Below are positions 47,690 through 56,763 of a DNA stretch of 64,000 nucleotides, piece after piece (the stretch's first letter is position 1; the number at the start of each line of letters is the position of its first letter). The stretch spans positions 62,001 to 126,000 of the forward strand of contig JAJSLM010000001.1 of the NCBI GenBank assembly GCA_026127925.1, in the 5' to 3' direction. Made by a program: the position numbers and the translations under genes. The DNA is from Thermoplasmatales archaeon. GTDB taxonomy: Archaea; Thermoplasmatota; Thermoplasmata; Thermoplasmatales; Thermoplasmataceae. The notes under the pieces were generated by a model that was not told the DNA's origin, made no database searches, and saw only the letters and a program-made list of their open reading frames with translations.

Positions 47690-48729
47690 AAATTATAGAA
47701 AATCGGCAGGATCCTGATTCGGTTTTTATTAGAATCGATTCCAACGACGACTTATGGTACCTGAAGAACATTATCTCGGATGGAGACTACGTCAAGGCCA
47801 CAACATATAGGCGAGTTGAAAAGAAGGATGATATGCCCAGGCAAAAGGAGACTGAAAGGATACCTGTAAATGTTGGAATCCGAGTGGAAAAGGCAGAGTT
47901 CCAGGATTTTACAAATAATCTCAGAATGCTTGGTGTCGTCGTAAATGGCCCTGAAGATCTTCTTGGGAAACACCAATCAATGGTATTCGGTATAGATGAT
48001 ACCTTCACGCTCGCTAAGAAAAAATGGTCACCAGAACAGAGGAAAATGCTTAGGGAAGCGATTGAGACTAAATTTTCAGAAACATTGTACTTTTTACCGA
48101 TCGACGACGAAGGTGCTGACCTTTTTTTGGTACGTAGCTATGGAATGCAAAACCTTGGTCGTGTTGAATCGCACCGTCAAGGAAAAGATTTCGACAGCAC
48201 GTATTCTGACGAATCGTTCCTGAAAGAGATAGCGGGAATGATAAATGGGGTCATACCCGAAAACTCTATTTTGGTTGTACTAGGACCCGGATTCGAAAGA
48301 GTGCATTTTGAGAAATTCTTCAGCACATTCAATATTAAAAAGATAAAAGTATTCAATTATGCTTCTAACCGAACGGATGAGGGAGCAATCATAGAATTTC
48401 TGCAGTCAGAGATCTCAAAATCTATTCTAAAAGATATAAGGCTGAGAAAGGATGTTACTTTAGTTAATGATTTTCTTAGGCACTTGAAAACCGACGGCCT
48501 TGCAACTTACGGATTCTCTCAGGTGCTTAATGCGATAGAATCAGGTGCTGTTGATACACTGCTAGTCAGTGAAACAAAGTTCAGGAATATTGACAGTAAG
48601 GATTTGATAGAAACTGCGGAGAGATATAACAGTTCCATCCACATTGTAAGCGATTCTACAGAACAGGGGAAAATACTCCAGAGTTTTGGTGGATATTGCG
48701 CAATATTGAGGTTCAGCATTTCTAATTGA
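47686..48729 (+). CDS. pelA: Pelota homologue, mRNA surveillance factor
   Basis: A 347-residue archaeal pelota (Dom34). The N-terminal Sm-like domain begins MKIIENRQDPDSVFIRIDSN, followed by central and C-terminal eRF1-like domains. With aEF1A in archaea it binds stalled ribosomes in the A site and, with ABCE1, splits them. The GGQ loop of eRF1 is absent, as expected for pelota. It overlaps the Mut7-C gene (ATGA). Confidence 0.94.
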   Translation: MKIIENRQDPDSVFIRIDSNDDLWYLKNIISDGDYVKATTYRRVEKKDDMPRQKETERIPVNVGIRVEKAEFQDFTNNLRMLGVVVNGPEDLLGKHQSMVFGIDDTFTLAKKKWSPEQRKMLREAIETKFSETLYFLPIDDEGADLFLVRSYGMQNLGRVESHRQGKDFDSTYSDESFLKEIAGMINGVIPENSILVVLGPGFERVHFEKFFSTFNIKKIKVFNYASNRTDEGAIIEFLQSEISKSILKDIRLRKDVTLVNDFLRHLKTDGLATYGFSQVLNAIESGAVDTLLVSETKFRNIDSKDLIETAERYNSSIHIVSDSTEQGKILQSFGGYCAILRFSISN

Positions 48730-48831
48730 CAATGATTTTATGTAAAACGTGATCCACTTTAATCCGATAATGTGAATTGTGCAATAGGTTCGGAAAGTTA
48801 AATATAATTTGCAATCCTTACAGTTTGCCAC

Positions 48832-48906
48832 GCTCCGATGGTGTAGTCCGGCCAAGCATACCGGCCTTTCAAGCCGGCGACCCGGGTCCGAATCCCGGTC
48901 GGAGCA
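48832..48906 (+). tRNA. tRNA-Glu(TTC)
   Basis: A 75-nt tRNA. The acceptor stem GCTCCGA pairs with TCGGAGC, the anticodon loop CTTTCAA gives TTC, and the T arm is CCGGG-TCCGAAT-CCCGG. No encoded CCA; discriminator A. An accessory island with a broken IS and an AbiE pair begins just after it. Confidence 0.95.
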
Positions 48907-49069
48907 CTCTATTGAAAGTATAATGCCATACTACATCTGCAATTATTCTCTTACCAATACTATAAACGTATTTATTACAGTACCTCCGAACCGAGTTAAC
49001 TTTTTAGACAGCAATGGCTATCCTTATTCGGAGAAAAGGAAAGAGTGGCCCTCCGCCCACAGTCTTTAT

Positions 49070-49872
49070 TCAGGTCTGTTTGCGGGTTCTTTCCTTTCTC
49101 TCTACGTTATTCCCCATCACGGTACATGATTCACTCAACTCTATGAGATACTTCTTTAAGCTCACCTCCTCATGATAAAAAAGATACCAGATTGATTCAA
49201 CAAGCTGCTCGTATGCGAAGAGAAAATACCTGACGCGGATATCCTTGCTCTTTGTCTTTATCCTGCACTCATCCTGTACCCTGAACATGGTCTCAATGCG
49301 CCATCGGAACTTGTATTTCGCGATGATCCGATCGAGATCTATATCTGAAGAATTTGTGGCGAAGCACCAGTCGTAATATTCTTCTGATCGATGGTCGAAT
49401 ATCTGCTTCAGGAATGCAAGATACACGGAATCCTCAACCTTTCTTCCCTCCCGGTAAATGGAGAATTCATAGAGCATCACTTTTTTCTCCCTCTCGTACA
49501 TGAATGAGAACTCATCCTTCACCTGAGGATTCTTCGGGACGAAGATGAGATAGTTTATTTTCCGTTCGTTCAATGACATGATCAGGTCCTTTGAATAAAA
49601 TCCCCGATCAAACAGTAACAGGTCTATGTGGCCCAACATCGATAGGAGAAGATCAAGAATTACCGAGATCTCTAAGGGCATGTCATTGCCCATTGGTGAT
49701 GGTATTGATATTACGGGGAGCCTCAGATCGCTATTTACCCGACTAGCTGTCAGATATGAGAATCTTCCAGTTACGCCATGATCACATGTCCAACCATGTA
49801 TCCACGAAGAATCCCTGTATGCCTTCTATCTCGAGTCTGTTCGTAACATTCATTGGTATCTTTTTCATTAGA
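49070..49872 (-). pseudogene. Broken IS4-superfamily transposase
   Basis: The C-terminal 207 residues are intact: LLLFDRGFYSKDLI carries a DDE aspartate, and KFRWRIETMFRVQDE is the catalytic-glutamate region of IS4-type transposases. Upstream the same-strand sequence continues as TCDHGVTGRFSYLTASR and PVISIPSPMGNDMP. Before that, in another frame, an ATG at about 49872 begins MKKIPMNVTNRLEIEGIQGF and reaches a stop within DTWLDM. A frameshift near 49793 splits the gene, and most of the N-terminal half is absent. This is an inactive insertion sequence copy. Confidence 0.75.
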
Positions 49873-50115
49873 TATCAAATAGATCTCTTAAAGCTATGAA
49901 TAAATATTTCAATCGATTAGGAGGAAGGAGAAGAATAAATTATTGTATTATCCAGATGATTATCTTCGGAGATACTGTTTCCTGCTCAAAAAATTGTAAT
50001 ATTCGTTGTTTGTTTGGTTTCTAGAGATTTTAATTCTATACTTGTGTCACATAATCACCATATTTGTGGGTATAATGCTACACAAACTTTATTTTCATTT
50101 ACCATATTTGCCTGT

Positions 50116-50739
50116 ATGGTTTACAACAGAGTTCTGGATACACTAGAAGAATTACAGTTACACGGAAAGACCGTCTTCACAATAAATGATGCATCAATGC
50201 TTATGAAAAAACCAAAAAAATATGTTTCCAAGCTATTATCTTCCAACAGAAAGGTGAAAAGAATTGAAAGGGGATTGTATTTCATAAGCTCTGCAAGTGG
50301 AGATAATATCTATGAAATTGCATCCCAGATTGTTTTTCCATCATACATCAGTCTATTCGCTGCATTTCAGTATTATTCAGTAACAGATCAGATTATTAGG
50401 AAATACAGCGTAATATCAATAAAAAGGCACAGAGAGATTAACCTTGGTGAGAATATAATTGAATTCAGGACATTGGGAAAAGAAAGATTTTTTGGATTCA
50501 ATAAAGTACAGAACGTTTACATTGCTTCCATAGAAAAGGCAATCATCGACTCTCTTTATCTGAATATTCCTACTTTCTCATATGTAAAAGAAGCTTTTGA
50601 ATTATCTCGACAGAATTCAAAACTGAACCTCAAAAGGTTAAAGGAGTACGCCGATAGAATGAACTCAGGAAATGTTAACAGGAAACTCCCACTACTGCTT
50701 CATCATGAAGATGAAAGTAGAATGTCGGAGGGCGATTAA
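50116..50739 (+). CDS. AbiEi-type antitoxin/repressor
   Basis: A 207-residue protein with an N-terminal winged helix (LDTLEELQLHGKTVFTIND) and the AbiEi-like body (RGLYFIS, ASQIVFPSYISLFAA, IEKAIIDSLYL). It is the antitoxin half of type IV AbiE toxin-antitoxin systems, which repress their own operon and give phage abortive infection in bacteria. I chose ATG 50116; the frame extends to 50014 but lacks family-like sequence there. It is followed one base later by the toxin gene. Confidence 0.82.
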   Translation: MVYNRVLDTLEELQLHGKTVFTINDASMLMKKPKKYVSKLLSSNRKVKRIERGLYFISSASGDNIYEIASQIVFPSYISLFAAFQYYSVTDQIIRKYSVISIKRHREINLGENIIEFRTLGKERFFGFNKVQNVYIASIEKAIIDSLYLNIPTFSYVKEAFELSRQNSKLNLKRLKEYADRMNSGNVNRKLPLLLHHEDESRMSEGD

Positions 50740-50740
50740 G

Positions 50741-51535
50741 ATGATTGATGTGGGTGATCTTCTGAAACAGTCAGGGAGATTCAGAGATGCAAGGCAGCTC
50801 GAAAAGGACTATCTTCTTACACTTTTACTCTTCGAGATATACAGAGTTTTTGACTACAAACTAATTTTCAAAGGGGGCACATCGCTAAAATACTTCTACA
50901 ATCTTAACAGATTTTCTGAGGATCTTGATTTCTCTTACATAGGAGAAAATAGCTCAGTTGAAAGAGGCAAGATAAACAGGAAATTTGAAGTAGCTATTGA
51001 AAGCGTAGGAAAGCAGTATGTAATAAAAAGAATGGAACACAGGGGACGCAAGGAAAATGGCACTGTTGTAGGGATTAACTTTGAACTAAGAGTTCAGGGT
51101 CCTCTCTATGAAGATTCACGGCAGATGCAGAACGTAAGTGTTGATATAAGCCTAAGAGGGGATGTTCTCTTGGAATCTGAAAATAAGTACATGCTTCCAT
51201 CTTACCAGGATATTCCGCTTTTTCTGGTACCTGTAATGAATCTTGAAGAGATTGCAGCAGAAAAAGTTGCATCCATAATGGAAAGAGATAAGATCAGGGA
51301 TATATACGATCTATATTTCCTCCTATTCCTGAAGAAAGTGAAATATAATGAGCCATTGGTTATTCAGAAAATGAGTAGAAGGTTAGAGAAATTTGATAGG
51401 AATAAACTAAGGGAAAAGATACATATTGCTTCAAGTCTGATGAAGTGGAATTCGGAACTATCATATCTTGTTAATCCCCTACCTGACAATTTATCCGTTG
51501 TTAGAACACTTGAAGAGATAATTGGATTAAACTAG
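50741..51535 (+). CDS. AbiEii-type nucleotidyltransferase toxin
   Basis: A 264-residue nucleotidyltransferase of the AbiEii/AbiGii (DUF1814) family. FKGGTSLKYFYNLNRFSEDL (about 44-62) bears the GGTSL and DxD (Asp61, Asp63) nucleotide-binding motifs, and IAAEKVASIMERDKIRDIYDL is a family stretch (about 170-190). Related toxins add nucleotides to tRNA acceptor ends. The start ATG lies one base after the antitoxin stop. It is very probably co-expressed with AbiEi. Confidence 0.88.
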   Translation: MIDVGDLLKQSGRFRDARQLEKDYLLTLLLFEIYRVFDYKLIFKGGTSLKYFYNLNRFSEDLDFSYIGENSSVERGKINRKFEVAIESVGKQYVIKRMEHRGRKENGTVVGINFELRVQGPLYEDSRQMQNVSVDISLRGDVLLESENKYMLPSYQDIPLFLVPVMNLEEIAAEKVASIMERDKIRDIYDLYFLLFLKKVKYNEPLVIQKMSRRLEKFDRNKLREKIHIASSLMKWNSELSYLVNPLPDNLSVVRTLEEIIGLN

Positions 51536-51812
51536 AATTTAAATTAAATTCAATGGGTAAGAATAGATATGGCGGGGAATCATTTTTCGAATTTTTCTGG
51601 TTCTTTGAATCTTACATTCCGCACTTTTCAACACCCTATTTTTTTATTTTCACTGCAGCGGCTTGAACGCTTATTTTCTCCATTTCGGAAATCGTTTTTT
51701 TTACACCATTCTCATGTTGCTGATCCACTCTTCAATTACACTGGTCTGATCCCCTGTTAACCTGACAGTTTTTGTTTTCCTGTCAACCATTCCTTTCTAG
51801 TCATAATAAGGT
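51536..51812. other. Gap with decayed sequence, no gene seen
   Basis: On the minus strand there are several short open segments, such as VRLTGDQTSVIEEWISNMRM near 51700-51770, separated by stops. They look like gene remnants but I cannot assign a family. This is the 3' flank of the AbiE pair. Confidence 0.4.
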
Positions 51813-51980
51813 TCATGCAGCTAACATGGATCCACTCTCTTCGAACGGTTTTTTGAGCTCATTCAAGGAATTCTTCTTCGGTATGATGAATATCTTCGTG
51901 TTTTCCGAGAAGTCATCAAGGATGCTTGTCCAGAGCATAAGTCTCGGAACTTCTTCGTAGCATTTAATTCGAAGGGGCAT
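51813..51980 (-). CDS. Possible 55-residue protein or gene fragment
   Basis: ATG 51980 opens a 55-codon frame (MPLRIKCYEEVPRLMLWTSI ... KIFIIPKKNSLNELKKPFEE ...) ending TGA at 51813-51815. It overlaps the end of the upstream membrane-protein gene by 17 nt, so translational coupling is possible. The pattern looks coding, but the family is unknown and the abrupt C-terminus suggests a fragment of a longer gene, fitting the decayed sequence beyond. Confidence 0.35.
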   Translation of the reverse strand: MPLRIKCYEEVPRLMLWTSILDDFSENTKIFIIPKKNSLNELKKPFEESGSMLAA

Positions 51981-52443
51981 TCTTTTCTACGTGAGCGATT
52001 CTCTTTTTCTTATCAGACCTTTTCTCAAATGCTTTGAAGATATCTGCAATTATGAAAAAAACTTCAGACAGTATTATGAGGTAAAGTGCCGTACGGAAAT
52101 CCATAAGGACGTTAAGACTAATTCCGTCAACAGATGGATGAAGGGAAAGAAAACCGCTTCCAAAAATGAGGAAAAGTATGACAACTTCAACTGTGAGATA
52201 CCCGGCCGATATCAATGAATTATACCATTTTCTCTTGAAAAGATGTTGCATGAAGATAAGAACAAGAAAAATCACTACAAGCGTCAGGTAATATGTGGTA
52301 GTTACGAAGAGGAAAAGCGGTATTCCTAGTTTCATGAAATAATTGTGTACATAGGGAAGAGCGTAAAGGAATATGATACCGGACACTATGGTGTACACTA
52401 TAGCCGAAGCTACTATGCCGGCAGTAATCTCACGTTCCGACAT
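51964..52443 (-). CDS. Four-TM membrane protein, unknown
   Basis: A 159-residue protein with about four helices (AGIVASAIVYTIVSGIIFLY, then three more) and a basic cytoplasmic tail ending RIAHVEKNAPSN. I chose ATG 52443 (MSEREITAG); a longer frame to 52503 lies inside the upstream gene. The start overlaps the end of the split surface-protein gene by 14 nt, so the gene depends on translation of that frame reaching its far end. No family recognised. Confidence 0.6.
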   Translation of the reverse strand: MSEREITAGIVASAIVYTIVSGIIFLYALPYVHNYFMKLGIPLFLFVTTTYYLTLVVIFLVLIFMQHLFKRKWYNSLISAGYLTVEVVILFLIFGSGFLSLHPSVDGISLNVLMDFRTALYLIILSEVFFIIADIFKAFEKRSDKKKRIAHVEKNAPSN

Positions 52444-53119
52444 TTTTCTCACTCCATTCAATGGGTCCAAGCCTAAAGTATAGGTCAATTGTAGTCGGCG
52501 CATTCTTCATATGGAAACTTCCAGAAAGATTGTAATAGTTGCCAGTGCTAAGAGAGCTAAATGATATGTTACCTATGGGGCTTGTCTGGTTGTAGATGAT
52601 TATCTGCCCTGTGGGGATGCTCACCTATGTGAAATATGTAAAAGCAACAGAAATATCATATTTACCGGATCCGGCTGATTTCACACTTGTAACATTAAAT
52701 CCATACACAGGTGCACCAATAGTAAAGTTATGTTGCAACTCTGTTGTGATAGTAAAAAGGTATCCTGGGAGTTTTATTGGTAGGTTCTCGGATATTGTTG
52801 CATTGTTTCTTGGCCAGCCACTTTTATTCAAAGCATTCAATGAGATCGAAAAAGGAACGGTCTTGCTCACGTTGTTCCCTGGAGCGAAATCTATAGATGT
52901 GTTTCCTATAATTATCTGCTGAGACATGAAACCGCGATTCATACCAGAAACTGTGAAATTCAAAGAAATATCACTATTATTATAGCTTAATCCATTTTCT
53001 CTAAAGCTGAGGTTCCTCATCGTTCCGTACGCGGTGTTGTATACAAAAAGGACTGAAACTACAATTACTATTACAATGAAAACAGCGCCGATAACATAGA
53101 AGACACGTGAAAGTTTCAC
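52430..53119 (-). CDS. Membrane-anchored beta-repeat protein split by in-frame TAG
   Basis: From ATG 53119 the frame encodes an N-terminal anchor helix (about 7-28) and sequon-rich beta strands for 164 residues, then TAG at 52625-52627. The same frame continues at once with GTG (52624) for 64 codons to TGA at 52430. Two beta repeats are visible: YNNSDISLNFTVSG...QQIIIGN in the first, and GKYDISVAFTYFT-stop-VSIPTGQIIIYN in the second, so the stop lies inside repeat 2. Either a recent nonsense mutation, a real re-initiation on GTG, or readthrough would explain it. Confidence 0.55.
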
Positions 53120-53248
53120 GGTACTGTAATATCTTCCCTATTATAACTTTTCCACACGTTCAAAGTTTTTACCTATAAATTAGATTATATACCTACAACC
53201 TATTTAAGAAATGAGATATTATTGTTGCCTAACATAGAATTATTCGCA

Positions 53249-53806
53249 ATGTCAAACGTATTCGGATACTCTACGGCATCTTCCGTCCCTACTTCAATAA
53301 ACTCCAGTAGTTATGCTATTTTTTTCCTAATTATTGCTATATTTCTCGTAATGAGGACGTACAGGGGCATTGCTGGAAGAAGATTCAATACATCGAGGAT
53401 ATACAGAACTCCAATAATTTATGGTCTTCTACTTGTTTTTTTTGTTGTGTACCTTGAATATTCTCATCCCCTATTCTTCCTTACTCTCTTGTTTGTTCCT
53501 GCAGGGTTTCTAATAGGGCTAAGATTCGATATAAGGCCAAAATTCTTCTATAACAGCCAGCAGTTGTACTATAAGCGTAACCCGCTTGTCTTAATAATCT
53601 GGTTAATTTCATACTTAAGCAGATTGTCTTTGGAATTTCTATATCCTTCAAATATTTATGCTAACCTAACAGTGGATTCGCTACTCGCATTAACGACCGG
53701 CATAATAATCAGCGAGGCAATAACTTTAGTGAAGACATATAAAATTTTTGTAAAAGAGAGTCCGAGACCGAATCAGGATCAGAGTGATTCATTCCAAGAT
53801 GAATAA
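53249..53806 (+). CDS. CcdC/DUF1453-like membrane protein
   Basis: A protein of 185 residues from ATG 53249, or 194 from TTG 53222. It has about five helices and a conserved-looking central segment RGIAGRRFNTSRIYRTPIIY, then RFDIRPKFFYNSQQLYYKRN. The order of RxY-type basic loops between helices resembles CcdC/DUF1453 proteins, of unclear function. It is divergent from the split surface-protein operon, sharing a roughly 100-bp promoter region with a TATTATATAC-like sequence near 53183. Confidence 0.55.
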   Translation: MSNVFGYSTASSVPTSINSSSYAIFFLIIAIFLVMRTYRGIAGRRFNTSRIYRTPIIYGLLLVFFVVYLEYSHPLFFLTLLFVPAGFLIGLRFDIRPKFFYNSQQLYYKRNPLVLIIWLISYLSRLSLEFLYPSNIYANLTVDSLLALTTGIIISEAITLVKTYKIFVKESPRPNQDQSDSFQDE

Positions 53807-53993
53807 GACTGAATTAACCGATCAAGAAAGAGCGAAAAACATTTAACATGTTTTGGAAATTTTACCAGGAATAAAATTCTTAATATTAACTTTGTAACAT
53901 AAATATTTTAGATAGATTAACATTCAAATGTAGAATGATTTTCCGAGTGTTGCGTTCTGATAAAGTTTAAATTTTGAATAACATTTTAAATTT

Positions 53994-55574
53994 ATGACCA
54001 ACACAGTTGTACTTACAGCTGATAGAGGTTCTTTTACGAGTTACTCGGGAATATCAACAATGGGGTATGTTGCGTGTATGCCCGCCCGTTTGGTTCCAAG
54101 AGCTATGATGAATTCATTATTTACACCACCAGAGAACGGGCATATAGATGGTGAAACATTTGTCGCTCCATACGCGCTAAGAAAAGTAGAAGCTGCGCTC
54201 TATAAATTTGGGATAAAGGACGTGAAGGTGGTTCCCCCAGATCTTCTTTCAAGAGCAGTGGATGAGACCACTAAGGTGGTTGGGATCTCAGTTCACGATC
54301 CTCTCGGCTTGAGTCCTGTGACATTCAAGCTTACAATGCTTTTTGGCGGTGGTCCAAGTTGGACAGCTCAGTTTTTTTCTGAACTCAGTGAAAAAATATC
54401 CCTTCTCAAGAAAAGATACAATTTTAAAGTATTCGCGGGCGGCCCAGCCACTTGGCAACTTGAACTTGAACGACCGGAGTGGGTAGACACCATATTCACT
54501 GGTGAAGCAGAACTGGATCTTCCACCTTTGGTTGCGAACGCTATAAGGGGCGGAAATATGCCTAGATCTATTGTAGGGCGGATACCGAAGTTGGAGGAGA
54601 TCCCCACGATAATTAAACCTGCACGCTTCGGCGAGGTTCAGGTAACTCGAGGATGTCCCAGAGGATGTCAGTTCTGCTCAATCACACCAGAAACCTTCAG
54701 GACGATTCCGATAGAAGACATAAAGAAAGAAATATCGATAAATTTACAGGCGGGTTTGAAAAACGTTGAACTTCTTACGGATGATATATTGCTCTATGGG
54801 TCTAAGAGATTAGGCACAAATCATGATGCGGTCGTGAATCTTTTCGAGGAAGTCAAAAAGATGGGAATCGAGCAGATATATTTCCCACACATTTCATCGC
54901 CTGCTGTTCTAGATTCACCCAAAACGGTCGCTGATCTTAGCGAAGTCGCAGAATATGATAAATATAAGAGCGAGGCTCCAGTTGTAGGTCTAGAAAGCGG
55001 TAGTGTTAAAATCATTTCTAAATATTTGCACGGTAAGCCTTTTCCGTGGGGTCCCGAAGACTGGGGGAACGTCATACTCGAATCCACACCGATAATGAAT
55101 GATGCATACATAACTCCGTGTTACACCATGACTATAGGCTTCCAGGAAGAAACGAATGAGGATGTTCAGGATACGATAGATCTCGTCCAATCGATAATAG
55201 ATAACCATTATAAAGCCTGGGTATTTCCTCTTCCTGTAATTCCTATGGGCACGTCAAGGATACGGAATGATCCATTCCCGGTTATGGAAAAGCTTCCGAC
55301 GAAGTATTGGGAACTCCTATATATTTCATGGAAGTATGATCTTAAGATAACAAGGGAAATAATGCCTGAGATGACAAAGCGGTTTAATAGTCGTATCCTC
55401 GGCAACGTGGTGAATCTAATGACCGATAAGATATTCACACACATAGAAAATGTATTCAAGGAACTCATGGAAACGAATGGAATGAAATCGAGAGAGTATA
55501 GCAAGATTGATCTAAACAACGTAATGGGGCTAATCAGGTCGATGTACTGGATAGGAAAAGCTTCATTCTCATAA
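53994..55574 (+). CDS. B12-binding radical SAM protein (Ta0216-type)
   Basis: A 526-residue radical SAM enzyme. An N-terminal cobalamin-binding-like domain (about 1-190, with VVGISVHDPLG and VFAGGPATW) is followed by the iron-sulfur motif CPRGCQFC (Cys221, Cys225, Cys228) in VTRGCPRGCQFCSITPE. The canonical DxHxxG of B12 domains is not seen. I recall an uncharacterised family of this architecture named after Thermoplasma acidophilum Ta0216; the match is from memory. Possible chemistry is methylation or rearrangement of an unknown substrate. It converges with a second radical SAM gene. Confidence 0.85.
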   Translation: MTNTVVLTADRGSFTSYSGISTMGYVACMPARLVPRAMMNSLFTPPENGHIDGETFVAPYALRKVEAALYKFGIKDVKVVPPDLLSRAVDETTKVVGISVHDPLGLSPVTFKLTMLFGGGPSWTAQFFSELSEKISLLKKRYNFKVFAGGPATWQLELERPEWVDTIFTGEAELDLPPLVANAIRGGNMPRSIVGRIPKLEEIPTIIKPARFGEVQVTRGCPRGCQFCSITPETFRTIPIEDIKKEISINLQAGLKNVELLTDDILLYGSKRLGTNHDAVVNLFEEVKKMGIEQIYFPHISSPAVLDSPKTVADLSEVAEYDKYKSEAPVVGLESGSVKIISKYLHGKPFPWGPEDWGNVILESTPIMNDAYITPCYTMTIGFQEETNEDVQDTIDLVQSIIDNHYKAWVFPLPVIPMGTSRIRNDPFPVMEKLPTKYWELLYISWKYDLKITREIMPEMTKRFNSRILGNVVNLMTDKIFTHIENVFKELMETNGMKSREYSKIDLNNVMGLIRSMYWIGKASFS

Positions 55575-55654
55575 TTATTTGATCTTTCAACTAATGAGGT
55601 TTCTTATTTAACCTAATAATTATTTCTATAGTGTGGAAAGTGAATATTTTTTGT

Positions 55655-56674
55655 TCAGGCACTTGAAGCCTCAACGCGAACGTAATCCATCAACCCGTCT
55701 ATTATTCTCTCTTTTATCATTGAAGGGTTCTTCCACGTAAAAAGTGATGGTTCCAGATAGCAAGATAATGCACACTTATTGCAGCTCTCGTATTCTTCCC
55801 AGTTGTAGTTGTTCCATACCTTTACGATGTCCACGTCCCAAACCTTCGAGCTGCCGTTGTACTCATTCAGGACATAACACGGCATCACTAGGTTTCCCAA
55901 GGGATCGACATTCATTGTTAACCATGGCTTGCATTTCCATTCAATGCCATTGAACCAGGAATTTGATACTGCTTGAAAATATTCCTTGGAATTGACGATC
56001 TTGTATCCCTTCTCCTTCATTAATGCAAGTGTCTGTACAGCTTCCTTCAGCTTATCCATACCCGGAGACTCCTTTTCTGCCGTGGAATAATTATACGCAA
56101 TCTGGAAATTTATCCCAACTCCCAGTTTTTCCGCCAGTAAAACCAGGTCCTTGGCCTGAAAATAATTTTCCTCAGTTATCGTTGAACTGAGTGAAAGGGA
56201 TATGTGGCCACGAGCAGCTTTCACGCCCTCTATCGCTTTGTCAAAAGATCCAGAGACACCACGCATCTTGTCATGCAGAGGGCCAACTCCGTCTATCGAC
56301 ACGAACATGTAATCAAGGTAATCTTCAATACTCTTCAATTTGCTCTTCAGAAGCCACCCATTGGTGACCATAGAGGTATGGAATCTCTTATGAGATTCAG
56401 CAAGTATATCTTGAACATCGTTCCTCAGCAGAGGCTCTCCACCTTCGAATCCAAGGAATGAGACGCCGGCTCTTCTCATGGCTTCCATCATTTTGACCTC
56501 TTCCTCTACAGTTAAGAGTTGTTCATCTTTTCTTCTCCAGAATGGGCACATCTTGCACTCAAGGTTACACCTATATAGGAGTTTATGGCCAGCAATCAAG
56601 GGTGCTTTGCTTCCATTGAATCCTTTCAACTTCCTCTCTATAGTCCTCCACAAAACTGGTCTGATTACTGCCAT
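55655..56674 (-). CDS. Radical SAM protein with C-terminal cysteine cluster
   Basis: A 339-residue radical SAM protein with the cluster CNLECKMC at Cys36, Cys40 and Cys43, numbered from ATG 56674; the upstream ATG at 56692 would add six residues. A C-terminal SCNKCALSC plus an earlier CKPW suggests auxiliary cluster ligands (SPASM/twitch-like). The GFEGGEPLLRNDV motif is the usual SAM-binding GGEP. Many such proteins modify peptides or make cofactors. Its partner is unknown. Confidence 0.82.
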   Translation of the reverse strand: MAVIRPVLWRTIERKLKGFNGSKAPLIAGHKLLYRCNLECKMCPFWRRKDEQLLTVEEEVKMMEAMRRAGVSFLGFEGGEPLLRNDVQDILAESHKRFHTSMVTNGWLLKSKLKSIEDYLDYMFVSIDGVGPLHDKMRGVSGSFDKAIEGVKAARGHISLSLSSTITEENYFQAKDLVLLAEKLGVGINFQIAYNYSTAEKESPGMDKLKEAVQTLALMKEKGYKIVNSKEYFQAVSNSWFNGIEWKCKPWLTMNVDPLGNLVMPCYVLNEYNGSSKVWDVDIVKVWNNYNWEEYESCNKCALSCYLEPSLFTWKNPSMIKERIIDGLMDYVRVEASSA

Positions 56675-56734
56675 AGTCACAAAGCATGACACGGTATATA
56701 AATCTGATTACAACAATATGTTGACTTTCATGGA

Positions 56735-56744
56735 ACATAAATAC
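56735..56744 (+). promoter_or_regulatory. TATA-like element upstream of DinB-like gene
   Basis: ACATAAATAC stands about 20-29 bp before ATG 56764, the spacing for a leaderless transcript. This supports the choice of that ATG over the upstream TTG at 56749. Confidence 0.4.
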
Positions 56745-56763
56745 ATTTTTGTCATGCAAAAAT

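Noticed and set aside
48832-51980. A tRNA-Glu attachment-site duplication bounding the AbiE island
   Set aside because: I looked for a copy of the tRNA 3' end downstream and did not find one, so no att site is claimed.
52430-53119. Pyrrolysine insertion at the TAG
   Set aside because: No pyl genes or methylamine methyltransferases are in the window, and the protein looks like a surface protein, so Pyl is not proposed as the main explanation.
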